This document shows, in pieces, positions 1 to 7,045 of a DNA stretch of 11,730 bases (positions are counted from its first letter, which is position 1; every line of letters begins with the position of its first letter). The stretch is from the NCBI GenBank assembly GCA_944388825.1, contig CALXKG010000013.1:1-11730 (forward strand), written 5' to 3'. The translations under genes were made by a program, and so were the position numbers. The notes below the pieces were generated by a model. It did no database searches. It was given only the letters and a program-made list of their open reading frames with translations, and was not told the origin of the DNA. The DNA comes from an uncultured Clostridia bacterium (lineage in GTDB: Bacteria > Bacillota > Clostridia > Oscillospirales > Ruminococcaceae).

Positions 1-2
1 CG

Positions 3-542
3 GTTGTGCTGGAAGAGCTGGTCTGGATGCACATGAAAGCGGTCATCTTCTATGTGACCCGGTATGAGAAGCATTTCCGGGCCGCGATGGAACACCGGCT
101 CCGGCTGGCCAGCGAGGAAAAAATCTGTGCCAGCATCAAGCGTCTGGAACAGGCGCAGTGGCGCATGGGCGAGCTTGACCGGCTGTTCATCCGGATCTAT
201 GAGGACAATGTGGCCGGGAAAATCACGGACGAGCGGTTTTCCATGATGAGCCAGTCTTACGAGGACGAGCAGACGCAGCTCAAGGCGGAAATCCAGACCT
301 TGCAGCAGGACATTGAAGTACAGGAACGACAGATTGAAAACTTGGAGCAGTTCATCCAGCGGGTACACAAGTACGCGGATTTACAGGAGCTGACCCCTTA
401 CGCGCTGCGGGAACTTGTGAAGGCGATCTACATTGAAGCGCCGGACAAGAGCAGTGGCAAACGGCGGCAGGGTATCCGCATTTCCTATGACCTTGTGGGA
501 TTTATCCCCGTGGACGAGCTGATGAAACAGGAAACGGCATGA
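3..542 (+). CDS. Large serine recombinase, C-terminal fragment (5' end outside window)
   Basis: This is the tail of a site-specific large serine recombinase (TnpX/Tn4451-like group), the enzyme that excises and integrates a mobile element. The frame is open from the first full codon at base 3, so the gene starts left of the window and the catalytic resolvase domain is not visible. What is seen is a long charged coiled coil (about residues 25-120 of the fragment, rich in Glu, Gln, Lys and Leu) followed by a C-terminal block containing ELTPYALRELVKAIYIEAP and ending GFIPVDEL. This matches the DUF4368-type tail found in clostridial recombinases of conjugative elements. GC is lower than in the genes just to the right. 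These enzymes usually sit at the end of their element, so the element should extend left and its attachment site should lie just after this stop codon. The family assignment is from recognition of the tail only. Confidence 0.82.
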   Translation, partial: VVLEELVWMHMKAVIFYVTRYEKHFRAAMEHRLRLASEEKICASIKRLEQAQWRMGELDRLFIRIYEDNVAGKITDERFSMMSQSYEDEQTQLKAEIQTLQQDIEVQERQIENLEQFIQRVHKYADLQELTPYALRELVKAIYIEAPDKSSGKRRQGIRISYDLVGFIPVDELMKQETA

Positions 543-562
543 CCGAAGCCATGCCGTTCCTG
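528..562 (+). terminator. Hairpin overlapping the recombinase stop codon
   Basis: The arms 528-540 (CAGGAAACGGCAT) and 551-562 (ATGCCGTTCCTG) are inverted repeats with one bulged A and a 10-nt loop. The stop codon TGA (540-542) is at the top of the left arm. No clean T-run follows; a loose T-rich stretch (GATTTTGCTTTC) begins about 8 nt later. It may be a weak terminator or a protective 3' hairpin for the recombinase mRNA. The pairing is certain, the role is inferred. Confidence 0.4.
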
Positions 563-619
563 CGAAAATTGATTTTGCTTTCTTATGACTCCCGACCATG
601 ATGCCAGGGCCGGTTTCGG
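543..619. other. Probable chromosomal junction of the left mobile element
   Basis: This 77-bp gap separates the mobile-element recombinase from the GC-rich chromosomal acetyltransferase gene. Large serine recombinases are usually coded right next to their attachment site, so the element/chromosome boundary is expected here. No duplicated sequence can be identified, because the other end of the element is outside the window and serine recombinases use only a 2-bp crossover core. Apart from the hairpin at its start I see no gene in it. Confidence 0.35.
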
Positions 620-1426
620 TTATGCGGAATGGGTGCGCCCCTCGGGATCGCGCCGCTCATTGCACCAGACGTGGTATTCCCCCATCTGCCGGTAGCCGAG
701 GGATTCCGCCAGCCGGACGCTTAACAGGTTTGCGGCGTCCCAGCTGGGGAAAAGCCCCTTTTCCAGCGCCGCCAGGATCAGCGCCGCGCTGGCCGCCCGG
801 GCGAGGCCCTTCCGGCGGAAATCCGGGTGGGTGTCCACTTCGATCTCGATCCCGCCGGGGTACCAGGTGTAGGTGGACGCGCCGGAGACGATCTGCCCGT
901 CCGCCGCCAGGATGAGGAAACCCAGGCCGTGCCGGGCAAATTCGGCAAAATCCGTAAAGTTCACGGCAAAGTCCCGGCTCCACGGTTCGGCCAGGCAGCG
1001 CCGGAACAGCCCCGCGTCCATCGGCCGCAGGGCAAACCCTTCCGGCGGGACGGCCATCCGGCGCAGCGCCTCCCGGTCAAAACAGGACGGGTCGCGGGAA
1101 AAAGCGTAGCGGTTATAGGTTAACAGCTCCGGGAACTGCGCCTGGAAGGCAGGCGCCCACAGCCCTTCCCCGTCCGGGAAGGCGGGGGCGAGCAGCGGGA
1201 CGGTACAGCTGGAAATCAGTTCCCCGGCGGCGGCGGGGTCCCCGGCAAAAAAGGAAAAGTCGCCGGCAACCGCCCGGACGGCGGCGGGGTCGTCCGGGTG
1301 GGAGCCATAGACCGACGTGCCCCGCATCTTCCCGGCAAGGGCGGTCGCGATCAGCGTCTCATGGGCGCCGGAAAAGAGGGCGGCGGCTTTTTGCAGGCCG
1401 GCGGGGGAAAGGGGATAAACGGGCAT
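620..1426 (-). CDS. GNAT-family N-acetyltransferase
   Basis: A 268-residue soluble protein of the GNAT fold, which would move an acetyl group from acetyl-CoA to an amine; the substrate is not known. The acetyl-CoA binding motif lies around residues 197-215 (VDTHPDFRRKGLARA, an R-x-x-G-x-A type loop), preceded by the strand IEIEV. The C-terminal part carries FPSWDAANLLSVRLAESLGY (223-242), which resembles the W-D-A-x-N...LGY block of the GNAT_acetyltran (PF12746-like) family of about 265 residues, so the length fits. The ATG at 1424-1426 was chosen because GGGAGG lies 7 nt before it; an in-frame ATG further upstream would run through the hairpin at 1461-1493 and into the kinase gene. It is the last gene of the minus-strand run behind the helicase and sugar kinase. 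High GC and codon use match the neighbours, so it looks native. Confidence 0.85.
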   Translation of the reverse strand: MPVYPLSPAGLQKAAALFSGAHETLIATALAGKMRGTSVYGSHPDDPAAVRAVAGDFSFFAGDPAAAGELISSCTVPLLAPAFPDGEGLWAPAFQAQFPELLTYNRYAFSRDPSCFDREALRRMAVPPEGFALRPMDAGLFRRCLAEPWSRDFAVNFTDFAEFARHGLGFLILAADGQIVSGASTYTWYPGGIEIEVDTHPDFRRKGLARAASAALILAALEKGLFPSWDAANLLSVRLAESLGYRQMGEYHVWCNERRDPEGRTHSA

Positions 1427-1460
1427 TTGGATACCTCCCAAAAAGGCGGAAACGGTCAAA

Positions 1461-1493
1461 CAGGCAGCTTGTCCCAAGCGGATAAGCTGCCTG
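1461..1493 (-). terminator. Hairpin between sugar kinase and acetyltransferase genes
   Basis: A perfect 10-bp inverted repeat, CAGGCAGCTT (1461-1470) and AAGCTGCCTG (1484-1493), with a 13-nt loop, starts 11 bp after the kinase stop codon. On the minus strand it is followed by a broken T-rich run (TTTGACCGTTT). It could act as a partial terminator that lowers expression of the acetyltransferase, or as a 3' end-stabilising hairpin. The weak T-tract is why confidence is moderate. Confidence 0.45.
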
Positions 1494-1503
1494 CTGCATC
1501 CTG

Positions 1504-2550
1504 TCAAATCGCGGTTTCCCAGTCGATCGTGTTGGTGACCGGCGTCTTTTTCGGCACCTTTTCCATGCACAGCACGATCTCCCGCGGGGTCGGGAAGGCG
1601 GCGATCGCCCCCGGGCGGGTGCAGACCAGGCTGGCGACGGCGTTGGCGAAGTCGAGCATGACGGTGATCTCGACCGCGGACATATCGTGGACGTTTTTGT
1701 TCAGCTTCATGATGTTGAAGATGACCCCGGCCAGGAAAGCGTCCCCCGAACCGGTCGTGTCGACCGCCGGGACGTCGTAGGTGTTGGACATATACGAGTC
1801 CTGGTTGACGTAGGCGTAGCAGCCCCGGTCGGACTTGGTGATGATGATCATCTCGGTGCCGTTTTCCAGGTAGATCTGCTCGCAGGCCTCCCGTTCCTCC
1901 ATCCCGGGGAAGAGGAAGTGGAAGTCGTCCTCCGAGATCTTGAGGATGTCGGCCAGCGTCAGCGCCTGCAAGATCACTTCCCGCGCCTGTTCCGGCGACT
2001 CCCAGATCGACAGGCGGATATTCGGGTCGAAGGTGATCCGCGCGCCCGATTCCTTCGCCTTGAGGACGGCGTTTAGGATGGTCGAGCGGCTGGGCTCGGA
2101 GGTGAGCGGGAAGGAGGAGAAGTTGAAGACCTTGCAGTCGGCAAAGATCTCGTCGTCGATGTCCTCTTCCTCCAGATGGACGTCGGCGGTGTTCTCGTTG
2201 CGGTAGAAGGTGAACCGCTTGCCTTCGGGGGTGTGGTGGACCAGCGCGATCGGGGTGCGGTACTCTTCGGCGAGGGAGAGGTTTCGGATGTCGACGCCGC
2301 TCGATTCCAGGACCGACTTGACCGTCCGGCCGAAGGGGTCGTTGCCGACTTTTCCGATAAAGCCGGTCTTGACGCCCAGCTTGGCCAGCGCGCAGGCGAC
2401 GTTGGCGGGGCTTCCGCCGGCGCTGCCCTCAAACTGGGGGATATTGATGCCGCCGCCGGGTTTAGGCTCCAGCCGTTCGGCATCCAGGTCGATCGGGATA
2501 AAATCCATCAGGGCTTCGCCGATGCTCAGGACTTCATACATTTTTTTCAT
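1504..2550 (-). CDS. PfkB-family carbohydrate kinase, probably a fructokinase
   Basis: A ribokinase/PfkB-superfamily sugar kinase of 345-348 residues, close to the usual family size. It should phosphorylate a sugar with ATP in the cytoplasm; fructose to fructose 6-phosphate is the most likely reaction, though the exact sugar cannot be proven. Numbering from MYEV: the N-terminal family signature is GSAGGSPANVACALAKLG (39-56) with the usual sugar-binding GG, and the C-terminal signature is DTTGSGDAFLAG (261-272), where D267 is the catalytic base and GSG forms the anion hole. FDPNIR (171-176) is also typical of fructokinases. Two starts are possible: ATG at 2548-2550 (MKKMYEV) and ATG at 2539-2541 (MYEV). 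The purine stretch AAAAGGAAAGG lies directly before the first and about 9 nt before the second, so the second is equally credible. It follows the helicase gene by 70 bp on the same strand. Confidence 0.9.
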   Translation of the reverse strand: MKKMYEVLSIGEALMDFIPIDLDAERLEPKPGGGINIPQFEGSAGGSPANVACALAKLGVKTGFIGKVGNDPFGRTVKSVLESSGVDIRNLSLAEEYRTPIALVHHTPEGKRFTFYRNENTADVHLEEEDIDDEIFADCKVFNFSSFPLTSEPSRSTILNAVLKAKESGARITFDPNIRLSIWESPEQAREVILQALTLADILKISEDDFHFLFPGMEEREACEQIYLENGTEMIIITKSDRGCYAYVNQDSYMSNTYDVPAVDTTGSGDAFLAGVIFNIMKLNKNVHDMSAVEITVMLDFANAVASLVCTRPGAIAAFPTPREIVLCMEKVPKKTPVTNTIDWETAI

Positions 2551-2620
2551 CCTTTCCTTTTGGGGATTTGGAGGGTGGAGAAGAACGGGGTATGGTGGAA
2601 CAGGCAAAAACCTGTTGCTT

Positions 2621-5002
2621 TTACGACAGCTTTTCCAGCTTTGCGAAGTTGGCCATGATCTTTTTGGTGCCGACCTTGTCGAACGCGACCTCGACCAGCG
2701 AATCCTTGCCCATCGGCCGGATCGAAAGGACCAGCCCCTCGCCGAAGGTCTTATGCCGCACCCGGCTGCCGGGGCCGTAGTCGATCGCCGACGCTTCCGG
2801 CCGGGCGTCCATCCCGGCCAGCGGCGCCTCCTTCGGGACCGGGGTCGAAAGGCCCCCTTCCCGCCGGGCCTGCAGCCGGGCCTGGTAGGCTTCCCGCCGG
2901 GCGGCGGTCGTGTCGTGCAGCTCCAGCTTGTCCGACGGGATCTCGGAAACAAAGCGGGAGAGGCGGTTGCGGTTGGTGGTGCCGAAGACCATCCGCTCGT
3001 AGGCGTGGGAAATATAGAGCTTCTGCCGGGCGCGGGTGATGGCGACATAGCAGAGCCGCCGCTCCTCTTCCAGTTCCGGCGGGTCGTAGATCGACCGGAC
3101 CGACGGGAAGACCCCGTCCTCCATCCCCGGCAGGAAGACGACCGGGAACTCGAGGCCCTTGGAGGAATGCATCGTCATCATCAGGACGGCGTCCTCCTGT
3201 TCGTTTAAGTCGTCGAGATCGGTGTAGAGGGCGATCTCTTCCAGGAAGCCGTCCAGGTCCCCCTCGGGGTTTTCCTGCTGGTATTTCATCATCGTCGACT
3301 TCAGTTCGCCGATGTTTTCCAGCCGGTTTAAGCCCTCGTCCCCCAGGTTTTGCAGCATCGCGCGGTACCCGGTCTTTTCCATCACGCTGTCCAGAAGCTC
3401 GTCCAGCGGCAGGTTTAAGGCGTCGTCCCGGAAGGAATCGATCATCGACGCGAAGTTCATCAGAGGCGCGGCCTTTCGGGCGAGGGCGCCGTACTGGTCC
3501 GCATGGCGGAGGACTTCAAAGGGCGGGACGCCGGACTGGGCGGCAATCTCCATCACCGCCGCGACGGTGGCGTCGCCGATCGAGCGCTTGGGTTCGTTGA
3601 TGATCCGGGCGAGGCGGACGGTGTCGGAGGGGTTGACAATGACCGACAGGTAGGCGACCAGGTCTTTGACCTCCTTGCGGTCGAAGAATTTGGTGCCGCC
3701 GAACAGCCGGTAGGGGATGCCGGCTTTGATGAAATACTGCTCGATGGCCGACGACTGGGCGTTCATCCGGTAGAGGACGGCGTGGTCGCCGTACCGCATC
3801 CCGCCCGAAACGTTTTCCTCGATCGTGTCGGCGATGAACTTTGCCTCTTCCCGTTCGTTCTGGACCTTTTCCAGGACGATTTTGTCGCCCATCCCGTTAT
3901 TGGTCCAGAGGTTTTTGCCCTTGCGGGCGGTGTTGTGGGCGATGACCTCGTTGGCGGCGTCCAGGATCGTCTGGGTCGAGCGGTAGTTCTGCTCCAGCCG
4001 GATGACGGTGGTGTTCTGGAACTGGTTTTCAAACGAGAGGATGTTCTCGATCGTCGCGCCGCGGAATTTATAGATGCTCTGGTCGTCGTCCCCGACGACG
4101 CAGAGATTTTGGTACTTGCGGGCCAGCAGGCTCGCCAGCATATACTGGGCGTGGTTGGTGTCCTGGTACTCGTCGATCATGATGTACCGCCAGCGGTTCT
4201 GGTAGTATTCCAGCACCTCCGGCCGCTCTTGGAACAGCCGCACCGTCTGGACGATCAGGTCGTCGAAGTCCAAGGCGTTCGCCTTCTTCATCCGGGCGGC
4301 GTAGGCGGCGTAGATCCTGCCGATCTGCTGTTTGCGGAAGTCGTCCCCGGCCTTTTCGAGGAAATCTTCCGGGGAGAGCAGCTCGTCTTTCGCCCGGCTG
4401 ATCTCCCCCAGCACCGCTTTGGGCTTGAACATCTTATCGTCTATCTTCAGTTCGCCCATCGCGTCCTTGACGACCCGTTCGGCGTCGCTGGTGTCGTAGA
4501 TCGCGAAGGAACGGGTGTAGGCGGCGTCCAGCTTGTCGATGTCCCGCCGCAGGATCCGCACGCAGCAGGAGTGGAAGGTGGAGGCCATGATCTCTTCCGC
4601 CTCTTCCGCCCCCAGCATCCGGTCCAGCCGTTCCCGCAGCTCCCTGGCCGCCTTGTTGGTAAAGGTGATGGCGAGGATGTTCCAGGGGCGGACGGAGTAG
4701 ACGCCGAAAAGCTCGGACAGCTCGTCGTCCGTGAGGTCAACTTCCCCATCGATATAGCGCCGGAGGGCCTCGCAGCTTTCATCGGTCAGCCCGCCGGGGA
4801 TATAGGCGCTGTGGTAGGCGTCGCCGAACCGGATCATCGAGGCGATCCGGTTGATGACGACGGTCGTCTTGCCGCTGCCGGCGCCGGCGAGGATCAGCAG
4901 GGGGCCGTTGACCTGAAAGACCGCCTCCCGCTGCTGGGGGTTGATGTGGGAAAAGCGTTTTTCCAGCGCCTTCTGGCGAAGTTCAATGAAATCGTATGCC
5001 AT
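2621..5002 (-). CDS. pcrA: UvrD/PcrA-type ATP-dependent DNA helicase
   Basis: A superfamily 1A 3'-5' DNA helicase of 793 residues that unwinds DNA in repair, replication restart and removal of stalled RNA polymerase. All core motifs are intact: Walker A AGAGSGKT (39-46), motif Ia ITFTNKAARELRERL (112-126), motif II DEYQDT (277-282), motif III GDDDQSIYKFRGA (304-316), motif IV QNYRST (338-343), motif V MTMHSSKGLEFPVVFLP (609-625) and motif VI LCYVAITRAR (650-659). The last ~50 residues (GSRVRHKTFGEGLVLS...) form the Tudor-like domain that contacts RNA polymerase in PcrA. An acidic insertion of about 45 residues (60-105) sits between motifs I and Ia, as in many clostridial homologues. The ATG at 5000-5002 has an AAAGGA rather far upstream (13 nt), so translation may be modest. 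It heads the helicase-kinase-acetyltransferase run and is preceded by a strong promoter. Confidence 0.95.
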   Translation of the reverse strand: MAYDFIELRQKALEKRFSHINPQQREAVFQVNGPLLILAGAGSGKTTVVINRIASMIRFGDAYHSAYIPGGLTDESCEALRRYIDGEVDLTDDELSELFGVYSVRPWNILAITFTNKAARELRERLDRMLGAEEAEEIMASTFHSCCVRILRRDIDKLDAAYTRSFAIYDTSDAERVVKDAMGELKIDDKMFKPKAVLGEISRAKDELLSPEDFLEKAGDDFRKQQIGRIYAAYAARMKKANALDFDDLIVQTVRLFQERPEVLEYYQNRWRYIMIDEYQDTNHAQYMLASLLARKYQNLCVVGDDDQSIYKFRGATIENILSFENQFQNTTVIRLEQNYRSTQTILDAANEVIAHNTARKGKNLWTNNGMGDKIVLEKVQNEREEAKFIADTIEENVSGGMRYGDHAVLYRMNAQSSAIEQYFIKAGIPYRLFGGTKFFDRKEVKDLVAYLSVIVNPSDTVRLARIINEPKRSIGDATVAAVMEIAAQSGVPPFEVLRHADQYGALARKAAPLMNFASMIDSFRDDALNLPLDELLDSVMEKTGYRAMLQNLGDEGLNRLENIGELKSTMMKYQQENPEGDLDGFLEEIALYTDLDDLNEQEDAVLMMTMHSSKGLEFPVVFLPGMEDGVFPSVRSIYDPPELEEERRLCYVAITRARQKLYISHAYERMVFGTTNRNRLSRFVSEIPSDKLELHDTTAARREAYQARLQARREGGLSTPVPKEAPLAGMDARPEASAIDYGPGSRVRHKTFGEGLVLSIRPMGKDSLVEVAFDKVGTKKIMANFAKLEKLS

Positions 5003-5065
5003 GGGTTTTGGGTGTTCCTTTCTGCCGCCGCCGGGGGTCCCGGCTTAAATTTTCCTTATGCAGAT

Positions 5066-5094
5066 ATTTTACCATACTTGGGGGTAAATTTCAA
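5066..5094 (-). promoter_or_regulatory. Promoter of the helicase gene run
   Basis: On the minus strand TTGAAA (5089-5094) and TAAAAT (5066-5071) are separated by exactly 17 bp, and TGG precedes the -10 to give an extended -10 element. Transcription would begin near 5059, leaving a leader of about 56 nt before the helicase ATG. Bases 5100-5210, upstream of it, hold no gene that I can support. Confidence 0.7.
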
Positions 5095-5210
5095 CGTTCA
5101 GTTTGGGGCGCGCTGGAAACCCCCGGTTTCAGCGAATGATCCGGCTATACAGGGGTTTTCAGGCACTTTCCGGGGCGGGAAAGGCTGTGCGCATGGCTTT
5201 TCCCACTGCC

Positions 5211-5257
5211 AAAACAAAAAATCCGAACCTCTATCCTGCCGGATAAAGATTCGGATT
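5211..5257 (-). terminator. Rho-independent terminator of tRNA-Ala
   Basis: On the minus strand an outer stem AATCCGAA/TTCGGATT (5250-5257 with 5220-5227) encloses an inner stem TATCC/GGATA with a 4-nt loop, separated by a small internal loop. It is followed by the T-run TTTTTTGTTTT (about 5213-5222). It begins 9 nt after the tRNA 3' end. Confidence 0.88.
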
Positions 5258-5266
5258 ATCTTGATA

Positions 5267-5342
5267 TGGTGGAGACGAAGAGGATCGAACTCTCGACCTT
5301 ACGGATGCGAACCGTACGCTCTCCCAGCTGAGCTACGCCCCC
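5267..5342 (-). tRNA. tRNA-Ala (anticodon CGC)
   Basis: A complete 76-nt cloverleaf on the minus strand with encoded CCA. The acceptor stem GGGGGCG pairs with CGTCTCC, and G3 faces T70, the G3-U70 wobble that marks alanine tRNAs. The D stem is GCTC/GAGC, and the anticodon stem TACGG/CCGTA encloses loop TTCGCAT, giving anticodon CGC for the GCG codon. The variable loop is AGGTC, and the T arm is GAGAG-TTCGATC-CTCTT. A dedicated GCG reader fits a GC-rich genome. It is flanked by its own promoter and terminator, so it is a monocistronic unit between the deacetylase and helicase genes. No mobile element is joined to it in this window. Confidence 0.96.
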
Positions 5343-5355
5343 GAGAACGTTATCT

Positions 5356-5384
5356 ATTATAGCACGCGGGAGGCAGTTTGTACA
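5356..5384 (-). promoter_or_regulatory. Promoter of tRNA-Ala
   Basis: On the minus strand a perfect TATAAT (5356-5361) with TGC just before it (extended -10) lies 17 bp from TGTACA (5379-5384), a 4-of-6 match to the -35 consensus. Transcription would start a few bases before the tRNA 5' end. The remaining gap up to the deacetylase stop codon (5385-5452) is AT-rich and shows no convincing terminator, so some read-through from the deacetylase into the tRNA is possible. Confidence 0.8.
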
Positions 5385-5452
5385 GAGGGGAAATCAATTT
5401 TAAAGAGAAAACATAAAGGCAATTCTACACAATTTTTTGTACATTTTGCGCA

Positions 5453-6196
5453 TTACCCGCCTGTATGGAACTGGATCGGGTCGGTTGTCGGGGTCAGGGC
5501 CTCAAACCGGTAGCCTTTTCCCTTATAGTAAGGGACGATGATCCGCAGGCAGTCGACCGCTGTCGTCCGGATGGAATTGTCGTGCATCAGGATGAGGATC
5601 CGGTCCTTTTCCCCGCCCGACCGGATGATATTGTCCGCCATCTCCCCCGGCGGGGAAGCGGTGGGGCCGCTGTCTTCGGCGACCGCGTTCCAGTCAAACC
5701 AGGTAAGCCCCTCTTTTTCCGCCTGCTGCCGGATACCCGCAAGTACCCATTCTTCCGCCACCGTGTTGCTGCTGCCGCCGGGGAATCGGAAGATGGACGG
5801 GGTATAGCCGATTGTACCCTTTAAGAATGTCCGCAGCTTCTGCTGGTCGGCGAAAAAAGCGTCGGGGGAGGCGTAGATCTCGCTGTAGACATGGCTATAG
5901 CTGTGCAGCCCGACTGAATGCCCCTCCTCTACCATCCGCCGGAGCAGCCCCCGGCCCCGCTCGGTGTCGATGCCGATGACGAAAAAGGTGGCGGGCACCT
6001 CCTCCTGCGCCAGATAGTCCAGGATATCGGCGGTGACGGCCGACGGCCCGTCGTCAAAGGTGAGGTAGACGACCTTTTCTTCATCCGCCGATGTGGGGAC
6101 GGCGTCCGGCTGGGCTGAAATCTTCCCCACCCACATACAGATAAGCAGGAGGCTGAGAAGGAACCCCACAGCCAGCCGCAGATGCCGTTTTTTCAT
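5453..6196 (-). CDS. Membrane-anchored or secreted polysaccharide deacetylase (NodB domain)
   Basis: A 247-residue carbohydrate esterase family 4 enzyme that removes acetyl groups from N-acetyl sugars, most likely in peptidoglycan outside the cell. Residues 1-5 are basic and 8-27 hydrophobic, forming an uncleaved anchor or a signal peptide ending near SAQ. The NodB motifs are all present: TFDDGP (46-51; D48 catalytic base, D49 metal ligand), HSYSH (98-102; two metal-binding His), RFPGGS (137-142), WFDWN (166-170) and LMHDN (203-207; H205). The layout is close to B. subtilis PdaA/PdaB-like proteins, but which one cannot be decided. The ATG at 6194-6196 has AAAGGGGG 7 nt upstream. It is transcribed away from the lytic transglycosylase gene; both act on the wall and share one intergenic control region. 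Confidence 0.92.
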   Translation of the reverse strand: MKKRHLRLAVGFLLSLLLICMWVGKISAQPDAVPTSADEEKVVYLTFDDGPSAVTADILDYLAQEEVPATFFVIGIDTERGRGLLRRMVEEGHSVGLHSYSHVYSEIYASPDAFFADQQKLRTFLKGTIGYTPSIFRFPGGSSNTVAEEWVLAGIRQQAEKEGLTWFDWNAVAEDSGPTASPPGEMADNIIRSGGEKDRILILMHDNSIRTTAVDCLRIIVPYYKGKGYRFEALTPTTDPIQFHTGG

Positions 6197-6275
6197 CCTT
6201 CCGCCCCCTTTGCTTCAGACTGCCTCACCATATGCGCCGGGCGGGCCGGATATGCCGCGGGAAAGACGTTTATAT

Positions 6276-6288
6276 GAAAACGGTTTTC
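6276..6288. promoter_or_regulatory. Inverted repeat, cre-like, in the divergent control region
   Basis: GAAAAC-G-GTTTTC is a perfect 6-1-6 inverted repeat. With its flanking base, TGAAAACGGTTTTC matches 12 of 14 positions of the catabolite-responsive element pattern TGWAANCGNTNWCA bound by CcpA/LacI-type regulators. On the minus strand it abuts a TATAAA (about 6270-6275) that could be the -10 of the deacetylase promoter, although no good -35 is seen. An operator role is inferred from position and symmetry only. Confidence 0.3.
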
Positions 6289-6313
6289 CCCATGGGATAT
6301 GCTGGAACCGGGT

Positions 6314-6343
6314 TTGACAAAAGCCGCCGCCCGGCGGTATAAT
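6314..6343 (+). promoter_or_regulatory. Consensus promoter of the transglycosylase-rlmD pair
   Basis: Perfect consensus hexamers TTGACA (6314-6319) and TATAAT (6338-6343) are separated by 18 bp. Transcription should start near 6350, which places the first in-frame ATG at 6299 upstream of the transcript and supports the GTG start at 6377. The spacer contains a perfect palindrome (CCGCCG-CC-CGGCGG, 6324-6337) that touches the -10. Confidence 0.85.
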
Positions 6344-6376
6344 GGGTGCAGAAAATATGCCGAAAGGGGAGATAGG

Positions 6377-7015
6377 GTGCGATACCGTGCGTCATTCCGG
6401 ACGCGGGAGGGCAGGCGGATCATCCTGCGGATGGGGGTCGTCGCGCTGCTGGGGACCGCCCTCGCGGCGGCGGCCCTGCTGGCTGCCTGGGGCGTATACT
6501 GGATGTTTCAGCAGTTTATGTCCCGCCACCAGCCGGATATCGGCAGCTGGACCTATGCCGGCGCGGCTGCCGACTGTGCCGGGGAGTATGACGTGCCGCT
6601 GGACGTCGTTTACGCGGTCATCGAGACCGAGAGCCACTTTGACGCGGATGCCCGGTCCGGCGCCGGCGCCTGCGGGCTGATGCAGCTGATGCCGGACACC
6701 TACGACTGGATCCGCACCCGGCTGGGGGAAGCGGATGCGGCGGAACCGGCGGAAGGGATCTTTGACCCGGAGCTGAACCTCCGCTACGGCATCTATTACC
6801 TTTCCTGGCTGTACGAAACCTTCGGGGTCTGGGAGACCGCCTGGGCGGGGTACAACGCCGGGCCGAATATTGTCAAAAAGTGGCTCCAGGACAGCCGGTA
6901 TTCATCCGACGGGGTCACGCTGCACACCATCCCCTATACCGAGACCGCAAATTATGTCGTCAAAGTGGGAGAAGCGCGGGAATATTACCAAAGCTGCCTC
7001 CGGGATGCGGGATGA
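6377..7015 (+). CDS. Membrane-anchored lytic transglycosylase (SLT domain)
   Basis: A 212-residue Slt70/MltC-like muramidase that cleaves the MurNAc-GlcNAc bond of peptidoglycan, leaving a 1,6-anhydro end. Numbered from the GTG: a basic N-terminus (1-18), one membrane segment (about 19-45, rich in Ala, Leu and Val), then an extracellular SLT domain. The catalytic Glu is E85 in VIETESHFDA, followed by GACGLMQLMP (97-106) and the C-terminal AGYNAGP (157-163), all family hallmarks. GTG at 6377-6379 was chosen because AAAGGGGA lies 6 nt before it and the promoter at 6314-6343 excludes the more upstream in-frame ATG. The gene ends 30 bp before the methyltransferase ATG, so the two are likely one operon. 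The helicase-side deacetylase gene diverges from it. High GC throughout, with no sign of transfer. Confidence 0.93.
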   Translation: MRYRASFRTREGRRIILRMGVVALLGTALAAAALLAAWGVYWMFQQFMSRHQPDIGSWTYAGAAADCAGEYDVPLDVVYAVIETESHFDADARSGAGACGLMQLMPDTYDWIRTRLGEADAAEPAEGIFDPELNLRYGIYYLSWLYETFGVWETAWAGYNAGPNIVKKWLQDSRYSSDGVTLHTIPYTETANYVVKVGEAREYYQSCLRDAG

Positions 7016-7045
7016 TCGATCCAAAAACCAGAAAGCGGGAGAAAG

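Noticed and set aside
2599..2616. Small inverted repeat AACAGG/CCTGTT between helicase and kinase genes
   Set aside because: Only 6 bp with no T-run after it on the minus strand; too weak to call a terminator.
2551..3048. In-frame extension of the sugar kinase upstream to 3048, giving 514 residues
   Set aside because: The extra part is an out-of-frame copy of the helicase 3' end, full of Arg, Ser and Pro. Good Shine-Dalgarno sites exist at 2541 and 2550.
5177..5204. Stem GGGAAAGGC/GGCTTTTCCC downstream of the tRNA terminator
   Set aside because: It needs G-U wobbles on the plus strand, has no T-run, and no gene ends there; probably chance in GC-rich DNA.
5267..5342. tRNA-Ala as an element insertion site
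   Set aside because: The tRNA is complete, with its own promoter and terminator. No integrase gene or repeat of its 3' end is seen beside it.
3503..5362. A very long open frame (619 codons) on the plus strand opposite the helicase gene and the tRNA
   Set aside because: It is the antisense of a GC-rich gene with strong codon bias, its translation shows no domain, and it runs through a tRNA. The minus-strand helicase has every motif of its family.
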